From the NCBI GenBank assembly GCA_000711775.1, contig ARYC01017409.1:18157-82156 (forward strand): DNA of 64,000 nt, in the 5' to 3' direction. The notes beneath the pieces were generated by a model. That model was not told the DNA's origin. It made no database searches and was given only the letters and a program-made list of their open reading frames with translations. Positions 21,780-33,022 of this stretch are shown here, one piece after another (the first letter of the stretch is position 1; each line of letters starts with the position of its first letter). This stretch comes from Oxytricha trifallax (lineage: Eukaryota > Ciliophora > Spirotrichea > Sporadotrichida > Oxytrichidae). Made by a program: the position numbers and the translations under genes.

Positions 21780-22672
21780 ATGCAAAATAACAACAATGGC
21801 TAAGGAAGTCTAGGAGGAGGAGTGAATTTAGCAAGTTTTAGTTAAAATGGATCGAATATTCAGTCAATGGCTTCGAGTTAGATTATTGGAAATAACCTAG
21901 CTCCCACTTCCCATTATCAAACTGAAATCTTTAATTTAATTTCATTAACTGATCAGACTTTAAATTCCTATAAATTTTATGCAAGTATACAAGCATTAGT
22001 ATTATACATATTGAATGTCTCTTAATCGGCAACCGTCTCCATAGAGAAATTAGAGGCAAGATTAAAGCATTGAATTGAACTAAATTCAGCAATAGAGACA
22101 GGCAACTTTCAACACCAAGTCTCAGTAGCAGCAATAATAAAATCAAGGAAATAGTTCAATTAATAACAATTAGATTAGTAAAGGATAAGCAAAGGATAAT
22201 AATAGTGTGCCAATAAATCTAAAAAAAAAACATTTGAGAAATTTATATGATCAGTTTTTAGAAAGGGGGTGCTTTTTATCGAGTACAGCATATTTTTCTC
22301 ATGTTTTTATATCATATTGAATATATTTAATAAATCCTTCGGAGAATGGCGGTTCAATAAATTTGAGTATAAATGGTGGTGGAAGCATCCATTAGGACGT
22401 GACTTAACTGTCTTCAAAAGATGCACATAATTCAGGTAGGACTTATTTCTCTATTTATTTTTAATCAGGATATATTCTAGGTAGACATTCGCAGAGACAG
22501 GTTTGGCAACATAATCAAATATGGCTCAAAATCTCACAAAATTGTGTTCAGAGATCAAATTGAGAAAACTGGGTAGATCAAAGATGTGTACGAAGTAGAG
22601 AGTTGGAAGAAATACAATGCCATGGCTGATGGAGATGATGAAAGTTTCAAGTGCAAATGCTTGATTTTTTGA
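21780..22672 (+). CDS. hypothetical Gln/Asn-rich protein ending in a CaaX-like motif
   Basis: ATG 21780 opens MQNNNNGQGSLGGGVNLASF. A frame change at about 21950-22010 leads into MSLNRQPSPQRNQRQDQ and a Gln/Asn-rich stretch. Another segment follows (GGSINLSINGGGSIHQDVTQ), then a probable intron about 22430-22470, then a folded-looking C-terminal part: DIRRDRFGNIIKYGSKSHK, VFRDQIEKTGQIKDVYEVES and the end FKCKCLIF before TGA at 22670-22672. CLIF at the extreme C-terminus fits the CaaX prenylation pattern, with Lys and Cys just before it, suggesting membrane attachment. Family not recognised. Confidence 0.6.
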
Positions 22673-23450
22673 CAAAATTACTTAAAACTTAACTAGTGAT
22701 ATCAAAATGTGATAGAATTATGTTTTAACAATAACTGGGAGAGCTTGAAGAAGACTAATAAATTTAGATAAATTAAAATAGAATAGTAAATTCAAAGAAT
22801 TTTTGTTTAAAATTAAATTATTATATTCAATAAATTCTATTCATATTTTTTTACTAATGAACAAATTTAAGCAATAATAAAATCCAATTCAAATCTATGT
22901 AGAATATCTAATATTATATCTTATCGTAATTACAATACTAAAGTTTGTTAACACTAAGCAATTATCAGCTCTTAAGATTATAAACTAGTTCTTCTGATCA
23001 AGTAAAGTGATTTTTATTTATACAAATAGCAATTTTAATTTTAGGATAAGATTTAAACTTTTAAACTATGCATTAATAATATTTTAATCAATCAATGTTA
23101 TTTGAACCTAATCCCAATTCTTTAAAATAGAATATCTATATTAATGTAAATATATAAGCAAATTATTAATGAATAATCGTTATTTTTTTATCTTTAGTGA
23201 TTAAAGCTTTATAACAATCTAAAAAAAATGCTGTAAAATTACACATATCATAATAATTTTGATTTAATGGACTAACTATTTAGCTTTATAATAAGGAATG
23301 ATTTCTAAAAGACTTTTTATATAATTGAATAATTTTTATGGTAGCTAAATTTAAATAAAAATAAGGAGTTAAATCTCTTTACATTAAGGATTTCAATCTT
23401 TTAGCTTTTCGTCAATATGTCGTTTTATTTTCAAAAATGTTAATGAAACT
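22673..23450. other. AT-rich intergenic region
   Basis: About 780 bp, strongly AT-rich with many in-frame stops, no repeats or pointers that I could pair. Nothing supported here. Confidence 0.5.
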
Positions 23451-23561
23451 ATGTTTTTTCAAAAAGATCCAGATTTATATCCTCCTTGCTTACCAGGATT
23501 GGCTGAGTTAAACCAAAATTCGCATTGTCTGAATAAGATCCAGTATCTGAAAACGGAATGA
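23451..23561 (+). CDS. short open frame of uncertain status
   Basis: 36 codons, MFFQKDPDLYPPCLPGLA to TGA at 23559-23561. The base composition is more coding-like than its flanks. It could be a small germline segment of a gene lying elsewhere. Immediately followed by a decayed TBE end. Confidence 0.25.
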   Translation: MFFQKDPDLYPPCLPGLAELNQNSHCLNKIQYLKTE

Positions 23562-23568
23562 GTCCAGT

Positions 23569-23726
23569 CAAGACCCCAAAACCCCTTAATATGATATTCT
23601 AGTGATTCAATTTGTAAAATATAGTAAGGGTTTTACTGGGGTTAAAAATGATTTTCATGAATATGCATAATGAGAAAATGAATTCACCAAAATTTACGTC
23701 TATATGTAAGATATATAGTTAGAAAT
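23569..23726. mobile_element. decayed TBE transposase-side terminus
   Basis: CAAGACCCCAAAACCCCTT followed by sequence that aligns, with many changes, to the first 160 bp of TBE copy A, including GGGGTTA, AATGAGAAA and the TCTAT...ATGA region near the transposase start. No further TBE sequence follows. It ends right at the stop codon of the reductase gene on the other strand. Confidence 0.6.
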
Positions 23727-24647
23727 CAATTGATAAAACATCCAATAGGAGTTTGGGATAATAAGTGGCCATAAGAAATTCTTTCGTGTCCAAGATCCTT
23801 GAGAACACCTTCTACTATCTCTTTGGGGTTAACACCATTAGGGTGTCTTTGAGATTTGTAAGGCATGTTTTTAACTGTGAGTATATCCATATCTTGATTT
23901 TCATACCCTATTAATTCTGAGAAGACGTTCTCGAAAGCTTTTGTAGAAGAGTAAATAGGTAAATCTGGTATGTTAAATTCGCTGTATAATTAAATCAATT
24001 AAATTAATGATTTCTCAATTGTATGATTACGAATATTTTTTAGTATTTTAGCTATAGTATGAAGTCAAGTTAATGATAGCACTCTTCTTTTATCTCTACT
24101 TCATGTCAGGCCCAAGGAATCTTGTTAAGAATACCATAGGGAAGGTATTAATCGTCAAAGTACCTAAGAGCTCTTGGTCATCAACTTTATGTATCTTTGG
24201 CCCGAATGGATCGAATTCCTCAGCATTGTTAACGAGTACAGATATATCTTATTTGCCAGTGATCTCTTAGATTTACTGGCATAAACCCTAGTAAGTTTAC
24301 CAGTCTTATGCTTTTTTAAGATCAAACTGCAAGGTACCAATTTGCACGTTGTTCCCTGTGCTTTGAATGCTTTCCTTGACTTTTTAAAGATCTTCATTGT
24401 TTTGATCTATCAAGAGTAAATTGAATCCATGTCTGCTGAGTTCATGAGCAAATTCCTATCCAAGTTCATTAGTAGCTCCTGAAACAACGATCCATGAGTT
24501 AGCACCATATCTTTGTCTCAAGTCATGGGCGTCTCTAACGTTTTGAGACACTGCTGGATAAAGCATATCGTAGAGACCAGCTCCTACAGTGTACAAACCG
24601 ACTGCGAAAATTAAACGTCTAGGTCTTTTTCTTCCCCACTTTGGCAT
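23726..24647 (-). CDS. HSD17B12/KAR-like short-chain dehydrogenase
   Basis: Very-long-chain 3-ketoacyl-CoA reductase or 17-beta-hydroxysteroid dehydrogenase family, ER membrane. ATG 24647 (MPKWGRKRPRRL), hydrophobic N-terminal segment IFAVGLYTVGAGLYDML, then WIVVSGATNELGQEFAHEL as the Rossmann nucleotide site, LLIDQN, ISVLVNNAEEF (NNAG-type motif), INLTSYY (catalytic Ser) and YSSTKAF (catalytic YxxxK). One IES (23981-24053, pointer AGC) removed, the frame is exact and gives 283 residues ending GCFIN, TGA 23728-23726. The glycine motif is somewhat divergent (NELG). Substrate is inferred from family only. Confidence 0.82.
23981..24053. other. IES in reductase gene, pointer AGC
   Basis: On the coding (minus) strand AGC occurs at 24053-24051 and 23983-23981. 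Removing 70 bp joins LTSYYS to EFNIPDLPIYSSTKAF, the expected spacing between catalytic Ser and Tyr. The pointer is only 3 bp, so placement rests on the restored frame. Confidence 0.7.
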
Positions 24648-24845
24648 TTTTAATATTTTTATATCTTTTATCAAATTATAAAATCTAAAGATTAAGGGAA
24701 ATAGATTCAAAGTTTAATATCTAAAATTGATATTAAATAAAAGAAAAGCAAGTCTGTAATAATATTGGATATGTTAAATAAATAAAATAAATTTCATATA
24801 TAATTTAGTAAAGAATTAATAATTAACATTAATAACTAATAAGAA

Positions 24846-27800
24846 ATGTAACCACCTTAATAAACCAATATGGACATTTTATCAAGTTCATCTTATAAGA
24901 AGTTAGATACTTTTAAGTCTAACTTAAGTGAAAATAAACCAAAAAATAGCATAATTTTATATTCTTCTTAGTAGCAATTCAAAAGTTCGAATATTAACAA
25001 TAACCTCGATTTAACTTACTCTGATTTTCCTATCTAAGAATCAAGCTTCAAATAGCAATCACAATAATAAAAAGAAAATGCAGTAAAAATGAAAAATCTA
25101 GCAAATATGAACAAAATTATGTAGAGAAAATCTAGAAGAGCCATCAGTCAAATTTCATAGAGAAGTACTAGCATACACGGAATTACTACAAATTCAGAAA
25201 TTATGAATAATTCAACTGCTTTACTATCTGCTTCATAGCAGAGGGAATAAATGTCTAAGTTTGAGAGCTAACTAACCTCATCTTTTTAACAGTAAAATTA
25301 ATCCCAGGTTCAACATTAACTAACTCAAAACTCATTCAAAAGCTCTAGTGGCAATCAATAATAAATTATAAATATAAGAGCAAGGCATTCAAAACCCCTT
25401 TATGAGTTTTATATGTGTTTTTATTGATATGGGTAATGTTGGGTATTAGGGTATCTTTCGGTTATGAAGTATCATTTTCATGCTAATTTAAAATATAAAA
25501 AAGTTTTGTTTTAGAGAATTTTTTTTGCATACCCTTTGTGTAAAGAAGTTTAGATATATATTTGCGAATATTTAATGGAAATATTTAAATTTATAACATT
25601 CCTTTCAATGATATTCTACTTTATCATAAATGATCATATTTTTAAATCATATTTAAGAAACTAAATGTTACATTCATTAAATATTTATGACATTTATGCA
25701 AAAACTATTTTTAAAAATTAAGTTTTTATAACTAATTGCTTTTTCTTTATACTATAATAGAGAGTTAGCAAATTGTTTATAGAGCTTATTTCAAACAGTT
25801 CTAGCAAAATTTTCAGACATAAATAATTAAAATATTACAAAAAATGTAGAAGTGAGAGATTTTAAAGATAATATTTTATCCATTTGACCCATTATTTTAG
25901 ATAAAATAAGCAAAGATGTATGTCTATCTAAAAACAAAGTATTTCCACAAGTAATAATAGATATATTACCTATTAAATATAGGTTTCTTATAGGAGGTCA
26001 ATTGAAATGTCTATTATGGAGAAAGATTTTGAAGTTGTAAACAAGTTTTAGTTAAGAATTTACATTTTGACAATAAGTTCCATTAAAATAGCACCTTATT
26101 AATCAATAATTTAATTAGGAGGACCTCCTAATATAGTTTTAATTTAATTAGGAGTTAATAATTAAGTTCAAAACCAATTTAGGAGCACTTTAATTAAAAA
26201 TAAAACAATTAATTATGCTCCTAATAAAGTTAAAACTTAATTTGAAGGACCTCCTAAAATAACAAAATCATATTGGGAGTATAAAAATCATAGAAATAAG
26301 CAACTTCAAATTTGAAATATTAAATTCTGAAGAAATTTTTCTATTTGATAAAACTAAACAATTTATATCGAGAATTAAACATAACATGAAATTTCATATA
26401 TAATAATTGATAAAATAAATTTCTCAGGAATCCATAGTTGTAAAAAAATTGAATCATTTAGAATTACTAAAGAAAAATATAAAAATACAATAAAATTAGA
26501 TAAAAAAATTTCAATCAACCCCAAAGAAACCCTAATCACCAACATTACCCATATCAATCAAAACACATATAAAACTTATTATGGGGTTTTGGGGTTTTGA
26601 TTCCATGAATAAATCTCAGATAAATTTCCCAATAAACAATTAGTCACTTTTTAAAACGAATGAAATCACTGAAAAGAATTTTCTGCCCACTCAAGAAGTC
26701 ATGGAAAATTTTTAAAATAATCTACCAATATAATCTAATATGAAATTGGCTTTACCCAGTCATAGCAGGAATTAAACAATGACTCAATCAAAGAAAGAAA
26801 TAATATAATTGGCAAATTTTGGAGCTTCTAATATTAATAGTAATAGTTTCGCTCTAAGTCAAGGATAATTTTTTAAGACAAATACTAATGGATTTTAGAA
26901 TTAATCTGCTAATAATTTCAATACTTAAAGGCAATCTAAGAAGTTCGGTATGTTAGACACTAATGAGTAAAGTATGTACTTTTATAATTACTCTTATAAA
27001 ATTTGCTTAATAGTTTTTTTATGAATGTATGTAATAAAAATTATGTCAGTAGCTTACAGAGATTCTTCGAAATATTCCTCAAGATTTGTGGAGCAGTGGC
27101 TAAACGATACTTTAGAAGAGTGCTATCACCTGGGCATACCAGGAGTGATTTCAAGACCTGAACATAAATTACCCCTCTCAAGACATGGCCTCGATCGAAT
27201 AACTCTGACTGTAAGTCTAACACATTTTTGACAAATAATAAACAAAATACTAAACTTTTTATACACTTATAGAACATTGGAATACCAAATGACATGGTGA
27301 GTAGAGTGTACAGAAGTTTGTTTGTTTTTACACTTGGGTTCTTTGAACTGCTAAATGATTCCACTAAAAATCTCAATGAAAATAGAGTCACTATACAATT
27401 TGGATTTATAATTAATTTTTTTATTTACGGGGAAAAATGTCTAAAAATAGTAAATTTCAAGTTAAATAAAACTCTAATTAACATATTGTTTTCTTATACA
27501 ATCATAAATCTGGAAAGTATTTTAGATTTTGCTTGAGTACTGCTGTAAAACAGACTACAGTCTAATCACTTAACAAAGTAAGTTAATTATTTCAATAAAT
27601 TTATACTTATAATTTTTTTGTAAATTAGTGGAGAAGCAACATAAGGAAGAAGTTGAAGAAATTACTTTATTTTACAGAGACACAATTCTAAAGTTGGAGC
27701 TCAGTGAGTAAAGTTTTGTATGTATTTTAAGAATAATGAGAACACTTTAAACTAGAGTTGATGAGCTAGAATTTGAGAGAAATAATTAGGATTAGGAAAG

Positions 27801-30632
27801 ATAAAGAATGCTCTTAGAATTCAAAATAATTTTATTATGAGATTACATTTAATTTTACTTATTCTAGATTATTCAGATAAATACAATAGGAATTTGTATT
27901 TTTTTTTCTTCACATAATTTCATTGTAATAGTTCTTTTTAAAGGAAGTTTAACTTCGGTTGTTTTTCGAGTCAAAATTGAACACTATGCATCACGTGAAT
28001 AGAGAAATTACAAATAAATTCAAATAAATGAAGATGAAATATGCGGAGGAATCTATTAGAAACAAAGATCTTGACAAGAGAATTTAAAACCTATTGGATG
28101 ATTATGTGTACAATATGCTTTTATATACTTTCAATTATAAGATTTTCAAATAATTATATACACTATTAATTTGAATTAAATTGGATGAAAATAGTAAACA
28201 TAAAACTTAGACTGAGACAAGTTAACAAGAAATATTAAATTTATAGACAATTAAGGAATAAATATAAAATAATTACGATGATTAGTAATTGAAACTCACC
28301 TCGGCAGATGTTAAACTTAAAATATAGTAATTTTATTTGTAGCCTTATAATAGAAAGAATAATTTCCACTAAAAACAACCAACTATGTACAACTATGAGA
28401 AACTTTTAATTAAGTTTGAGTTAGTTGAGACCAAGAGAAAATTGGCATTTTTCAAGGAGTAATATGATGAGCTAATTAAATAGAAAAATACAGTTGATAT
28501 GACTCTAATTACCCTCCAAGATTATCAGGATACTAAAAATAATGAGCACTCTAATGTTTAGAACTACTTAGATGAAATGACTCTCAGGAAATCAGAAATG
28601 GAATCAATAATTTACTATATGTTGTTTATATCTCTTTTCTTATAAATTTATGACATTTTTTAAGGAATCAACTGTTGATTAAATGCGATTAAGAGAAGAG
28701 AGAACCCGTTCGAAGCTGAAATTCTATAAGTCTCAATATACTGGTTTTGAAGTCACAAAGAAAGCATTTCTTGAAGAACAAAAGCTTCTACGATAGGAAA
28801 TTAGAGATCTACAATAAAAACTGAAGCAAGCCCAGGAAGATGAATTTGCTAATTAAGTTCGAAAAGCAGCAGTGGACGATAGACTTTTCTAAGTGAAGCT
28901 TGAAAATGAAGAAATTTAAGAGAAATTTGGCATTGTAACACAAGTCAGACATGATCTAGAGTAGTAGTTGAAGCAGCAAATCGATTAGACTAAGAAAATG
29001 TATTATGAAAGAGAGGCTGAAACGAAATAATTGCTATAATTGAAGAGAGACTTAATGGCTAGAGAATTCAAATTCAAGGAGGTTCAAGATGAGAGAAATG
29101 ACTTGGAGTTATAAGTGGCAACTTTGGAAAATGATATTTTACCAAAATTAAAGTTAAAACTATAGAGTTTTCTAAAAAAATTTCTAAAATGTTTTTCTCA
29201 AATAATTACTAAAAATGACTATGACTAGTTGAAAATGAAATACGAAAATAACAATATGAACTTGAGATCGCTAGTTGAAAATGAAAAAGATTCAAGAGAC
29301 ACTATGAAAGAGAGATATGAGAAAGAATTCCTAAACACCACGTTTTTGAATAAACAAATTACTTAATTTAAAAGTGAAAACCTAGAATTTCGTAATAAGA
29401 TATCTAAGTAAACTGTTTTATCAATAATTAACGAGCTTAATAACTCCAGTTATTTCGGGGTAAATATATTATATTAAAATAGTAATTATTATTTAAATTT
29501 ATGAATTGCTAATATCTCAAATGAAGGAAGAGAAAGAAGCCATGAAATAAGCGAAAACAGAAAATGCTCAGAAATTAATAGAAGCTAATTAGCAAATAGA
29601 AAGAGCTGAGAGGGAACTATTCATTAAAAGAAATATTTTGGATGAGTACGATGTCAAGAAAAAATCAGAGATAAAAATAAGTAAAGTATATTTATGCCAT
29701 TTTTTGTAAATTTTGAATCTTTATGTATTTATATAAATATTGTTAACTTTCAAGTGATTTAATGAGGTCATATCACTTTAAGCAATAATTACATGAACAG
29801 GAAGACATATTCAAAGATAAAGTTAAGGAATTTGAATAAAAGATATTGCAACAAAAATCAAATTATAATGATCTATTTAAGGAAAAATTGTTAGTTTAAA
29901 GAGAATTAGATGAAAAGCTTTCTCACATTGATGATCTGAATAAAATTATTTGTATTTTACAAATTGAAAGCCTATAGAAATATTTCTATATTTATTCGAT
30001 TCGTTATGAATGTTAAGTCTACAGAGTAATATTAAAAAATCTAATACTAACAATTAAACATAGAGTCGCTCTAACTTTAATTATCTTAACTTCATGATTT
30101 ACAAACTTCTCTTGAAGCTTAACTTGAAGAAAAACTGCAATAACTTTCAGATATATCCATTGAAAAAGACACATTTTTGCGTTAAACTGAAAACCTAGAA
30201 AAATCAGATAAATAAGTTTAAGCTTGTGTGGACATCTCAGAGTTTTGCCAATAATGCGATTTAGGGTCTTAGAGATAGAGCATATTCTAGAATAATAAGA
30301 AAAATAGTTAAAATTTAAATGAACTACAAAACAGTTAAAATCATGTTAAAGGTACTTTGCTAGGATCAACAAGCACTAAAATCTAGGATTATGAAAATTC
30401 TTATTCAGGTAAATTAAAAATAAGTTAACTTATAGAAGAATTTTTTACTGATTAAAAAAAATAAATTATGACTTAAATGAATTATTAATCAAACATTGTA
30501 AGATTTTAATGATTTAAATTTGAATATAGTTCTGATTCTTTTTCTATGCATAAGAAGAAATTAAGTGGGGGTGATTCAAGTTAACCTAGGATTAAGAGGC
30601 TTTTGAAAAATGCTTACTCTCAAAGAGATTGA
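24846..30632 (+). CDS. large coiled-coil protein (cytoskeletal type), split by a TBE derivative
   Basis: ATG 24846 (MQPPQQTNMDILSSSSYKKL). A disordered Ser/Gln/Asn-rich N-terminus runs to 26984, cut at 25390-26599 by a transposon-like element. A compact region follows (YRDSSKYSSRFVEQWLNDTL, then HLGIPGVISRPEHKLPLS; introns about 26982-27049 and 27211-27273) and GIPNDMVSRVYRSLFVFTLG. Then comes a very long coiled coil (about 27640-30270) with heptads such as LLRQEIRDLQQKLKQAQED, and a Ser-rich tail ending LLKNAYSQRD, TGA 30630-30632. Several IESs or introns interrupt the coiled coil (about 27830-27930, 28615-28665, 29160-29215, 29455-29515, 29680-29775, 29950-30045, 30410-30528). The architecture suggests a basal body, axoneme or cortical protein; family not identified. 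Confidence 0.72.
25390..26599. mobile_element. non-autonomous TBE-derived element acting as an IES
   Basis: 1,210 bp with ends CAAAACCCC and GGGGTTTTGGGGTTTTG. Inverted termini match for about 75 bp (TTTTATATGTGTTTT, GATATGGGTAATGTTGG and complements). Flanked by ATT at 25387-25389 and 26600-26602, the 3-bp duplication type used by TBEs. The inside has no gene but keeps TBE landmarks: CTTATAGGAGGTCAA at about 25989 (as at 9558), AAGTTCCATTAAA, and palindromes of the type AGGAGGACCTCCT in the place of TBE GGTACC palindromes. Removal with one ATT joins the host frame: CAT TCC, codons unbroken on both sides. Confidence 0.9.
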
Positions 30633-30734
30633 TTAATTAATGATTATAAATTTTATCGTTGATTGAAGTTAAATTAAGTATAAATACCATATAATGCATT
30701 AACACATTAATTATAATTTAACTTCTAAAATAAA

Positions 30735-32912
30735 ATGGGTTGCACAAGCGGAAAAACTGCTAAAAAGGTAGTTAATTTTCCTTAACAAATTTAATCATCA
30801 CCTTATTTATTAGGGGATCAAGTTAACTCCAGAGATCAAATTAAAAATGCAGCAAGCTACTTAAAGAACTGTCAGTCTCTTTCCTTACCAAGACTTCAGA
30901 TTGACGAAGATAGACTATTAGAAAATCATAACTTAAAGTGAGCCTTGGATCGACACATACTTTAGACCAGATAAATCTTCAATTTTAGATCCCTCTATAC
31001 CTACTCCTGGGAGACTAAAAGAATGGGAAACATTTACCTGGAAAAGACCTAAGGATGTTTATGGAAAAGGAAACTATGATCTTTACAAAACAATTGGACC
31101 AAGTGACATCAGGTAAGGTGCTTGTGGTGACTGTTACTTTTTATCTTCAATTGCATCGCTAGCTGAAAACCCTGATCGTGTTAAGGCTATCTTTATCAAT
31201 AAAGAAATTAACAAAGCTGGATGCTATGCAATGAATATGTATGTAAATGGAGAACCATAAGTTATAGTGGTTGATGACTACTTTCCTTTTAACGAGAGAA
31301 AGAATGATTGGGCTTTCAGTAGAAGCTCTCAAGAAAAAGAGTTGTGGGTTTTACTCCTTGAAAAAGCATGGGCTAAAATTCATGGCAGTTACTAAAGAAT
31401 TGAAGCTGGAACTACTGGAGAAGCTCTACCAGCACTTACTGGAGCACCATCAGACTTTTTCTATCATTCAGAGGCTAAAAACAAAGAGGATGTATGGAAT
31501 AAAATCAAAGAAGCTGATTAGAAGAACCAAATTATTGCAACTGCCGTTTCATCTCAAAGATAAGGAAAATCTAGTTCTGAAATGCAGAGTGTAGGTCTGG
31601 TTGATGCTCATGCTTATTCACTTATTTCAACTCATGAAGTTTAGGATAACGCTGGTAAAACTATAAGATTATTGAAGATAAGAAATCCTTGGGGTTTCAA
31701 AGAATGGACTGGTGATTGGAGTGATAAATCAACAAAATGGACCCAAGATATCAAGGATGAGCTTGGATTTGAAGATAAAGATGATGGAGTATTCTATATA
31801 AGCTTTGACGACTATCTGAATTTCTTCTATATTACAACAATCTGCAAGTATGTTCAAGATAATGACTTAACTGTGATGCCTGATGAACATGCCCAAAATG
31901 AATATTGCATCCAAAAGATAGTTGTCCATAAAGATTAATTGAGTCTTATTTCAATTATGGTGAGTTAACTGCATGCTAGAATTGCAGATCTTTAAATGAA
32001 AGGTTAGTATCGTTATGCTCCTCTTAAGCTTATTCTCATGAAAAATGTGCAAACTACTGGTACTTCTTAAAATGAACCCGCCTCTGATTAACTAATTTTC
32101 ATCGATGGCGCTTACATTTGCTATCAACATGCCCATATCTAGCTACCAAAGTTGACTCAAGGGGACTATTACGTTATTTTTAAAGCAGATTGGCTAAATG
32201 ATTTTCATCAAGAAAGGAAACTTGTTATGAGTATTTATGCGCCAGATCCTTTTAAAATTGAAAAAGTTTCTTCACAGTCCTTTTCCTACGAGTTCTTAGG
32301 TGAAATTGAAGACATGCTGTCAAATAGAATTGATGAAGGTTTCTAATATTAGTTGCCTGAATATGATGTTGATGGGATAGAAGAGTATAATAGGGAATAA
32401 AGAAAAGGGATTTAAGCGTTGTGCATCAAGGAGTAAGTTAATATTTTTTAGTAGAGTTTACAATTTTTTATAGTGATCTATCCATATTATAACTTTAAGA
32501 TAATTCTGGATTAAAGCAAATAGATTTTAAAGATGGATTCAACTAAGAAATAAGTATGATTGTAGAACTTAACGATGAAAATTTGCTTAAGATATTAAAT
32601 CAGTAACTAATCATAAAATTAGAGCTAGAACAACATATTACTAATTCTAATAAAATTAGAATAAATTTAGAAACTAATAGTGTTGTAAATGATTAAAATG
32701 ATGATAATTTTATCATAATTAACGAAAACTGTCCACCAGTTAATCTATGTATTGAGTTCTATAGCAATGAGATCTTACATTCATTACCAAAAAAGGCTAT
32801 TGATAGATTATATGTAGATAGAGGATGTATCAGAAAGAGGAATTTTGATATAAGTTCAGATTTCCTAAAACAATTCAAGTTCATGAAAATAAATATAACT
32901 CCTTATATATGA
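30735..32912 (+). CDS. calpain-type cysteine protease, predicted N-terminally acylated
   Basis: Calcium-dependent papain-fold protease, family C2. ATG 30735 (MGCTSGKTAKK), intron 30768-30813 (GTAGTT...TTAG, 46 nt), long exon to 32432, intron 32433-32473 (41 nt), end at TGA 32910-32912. The spliced length is a multiple of three, 696 residues. Catalytic Cys in IRQGACGDCYFLSS, His in VDAHAYS, Asn/Trp in IRNPWGFKEW. The C-terminal half resembles a C2-like calpain domain. Gly2-Cys3 at the start fits N-myristoylation plus palmitoylation, so membrane anchoring is likely (inference). No IES found. It starts only 102 bp after the previous stop and ends 110 bp before the ligase start. Confidence 0.9.
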
Positions 32913-33022
32913 AATAAATTATTTTTCATCAATTTAACTTATGATATTCTGATATTATAAAGAAAAATTATGAACATAAACTGAAATTAAATTATATAAA
33001 ATTATAAATTTGTAATTTTAAA

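Noticed and set aside
24456-24710. Non-ATG start upstream of the reductase (MNLFPLIFRFYNLIKD region)
   Set aside because: The ATG at 24647 gives a normal start and a total length divisible by three after IES removal; the upstream bases are AT-rich leader.
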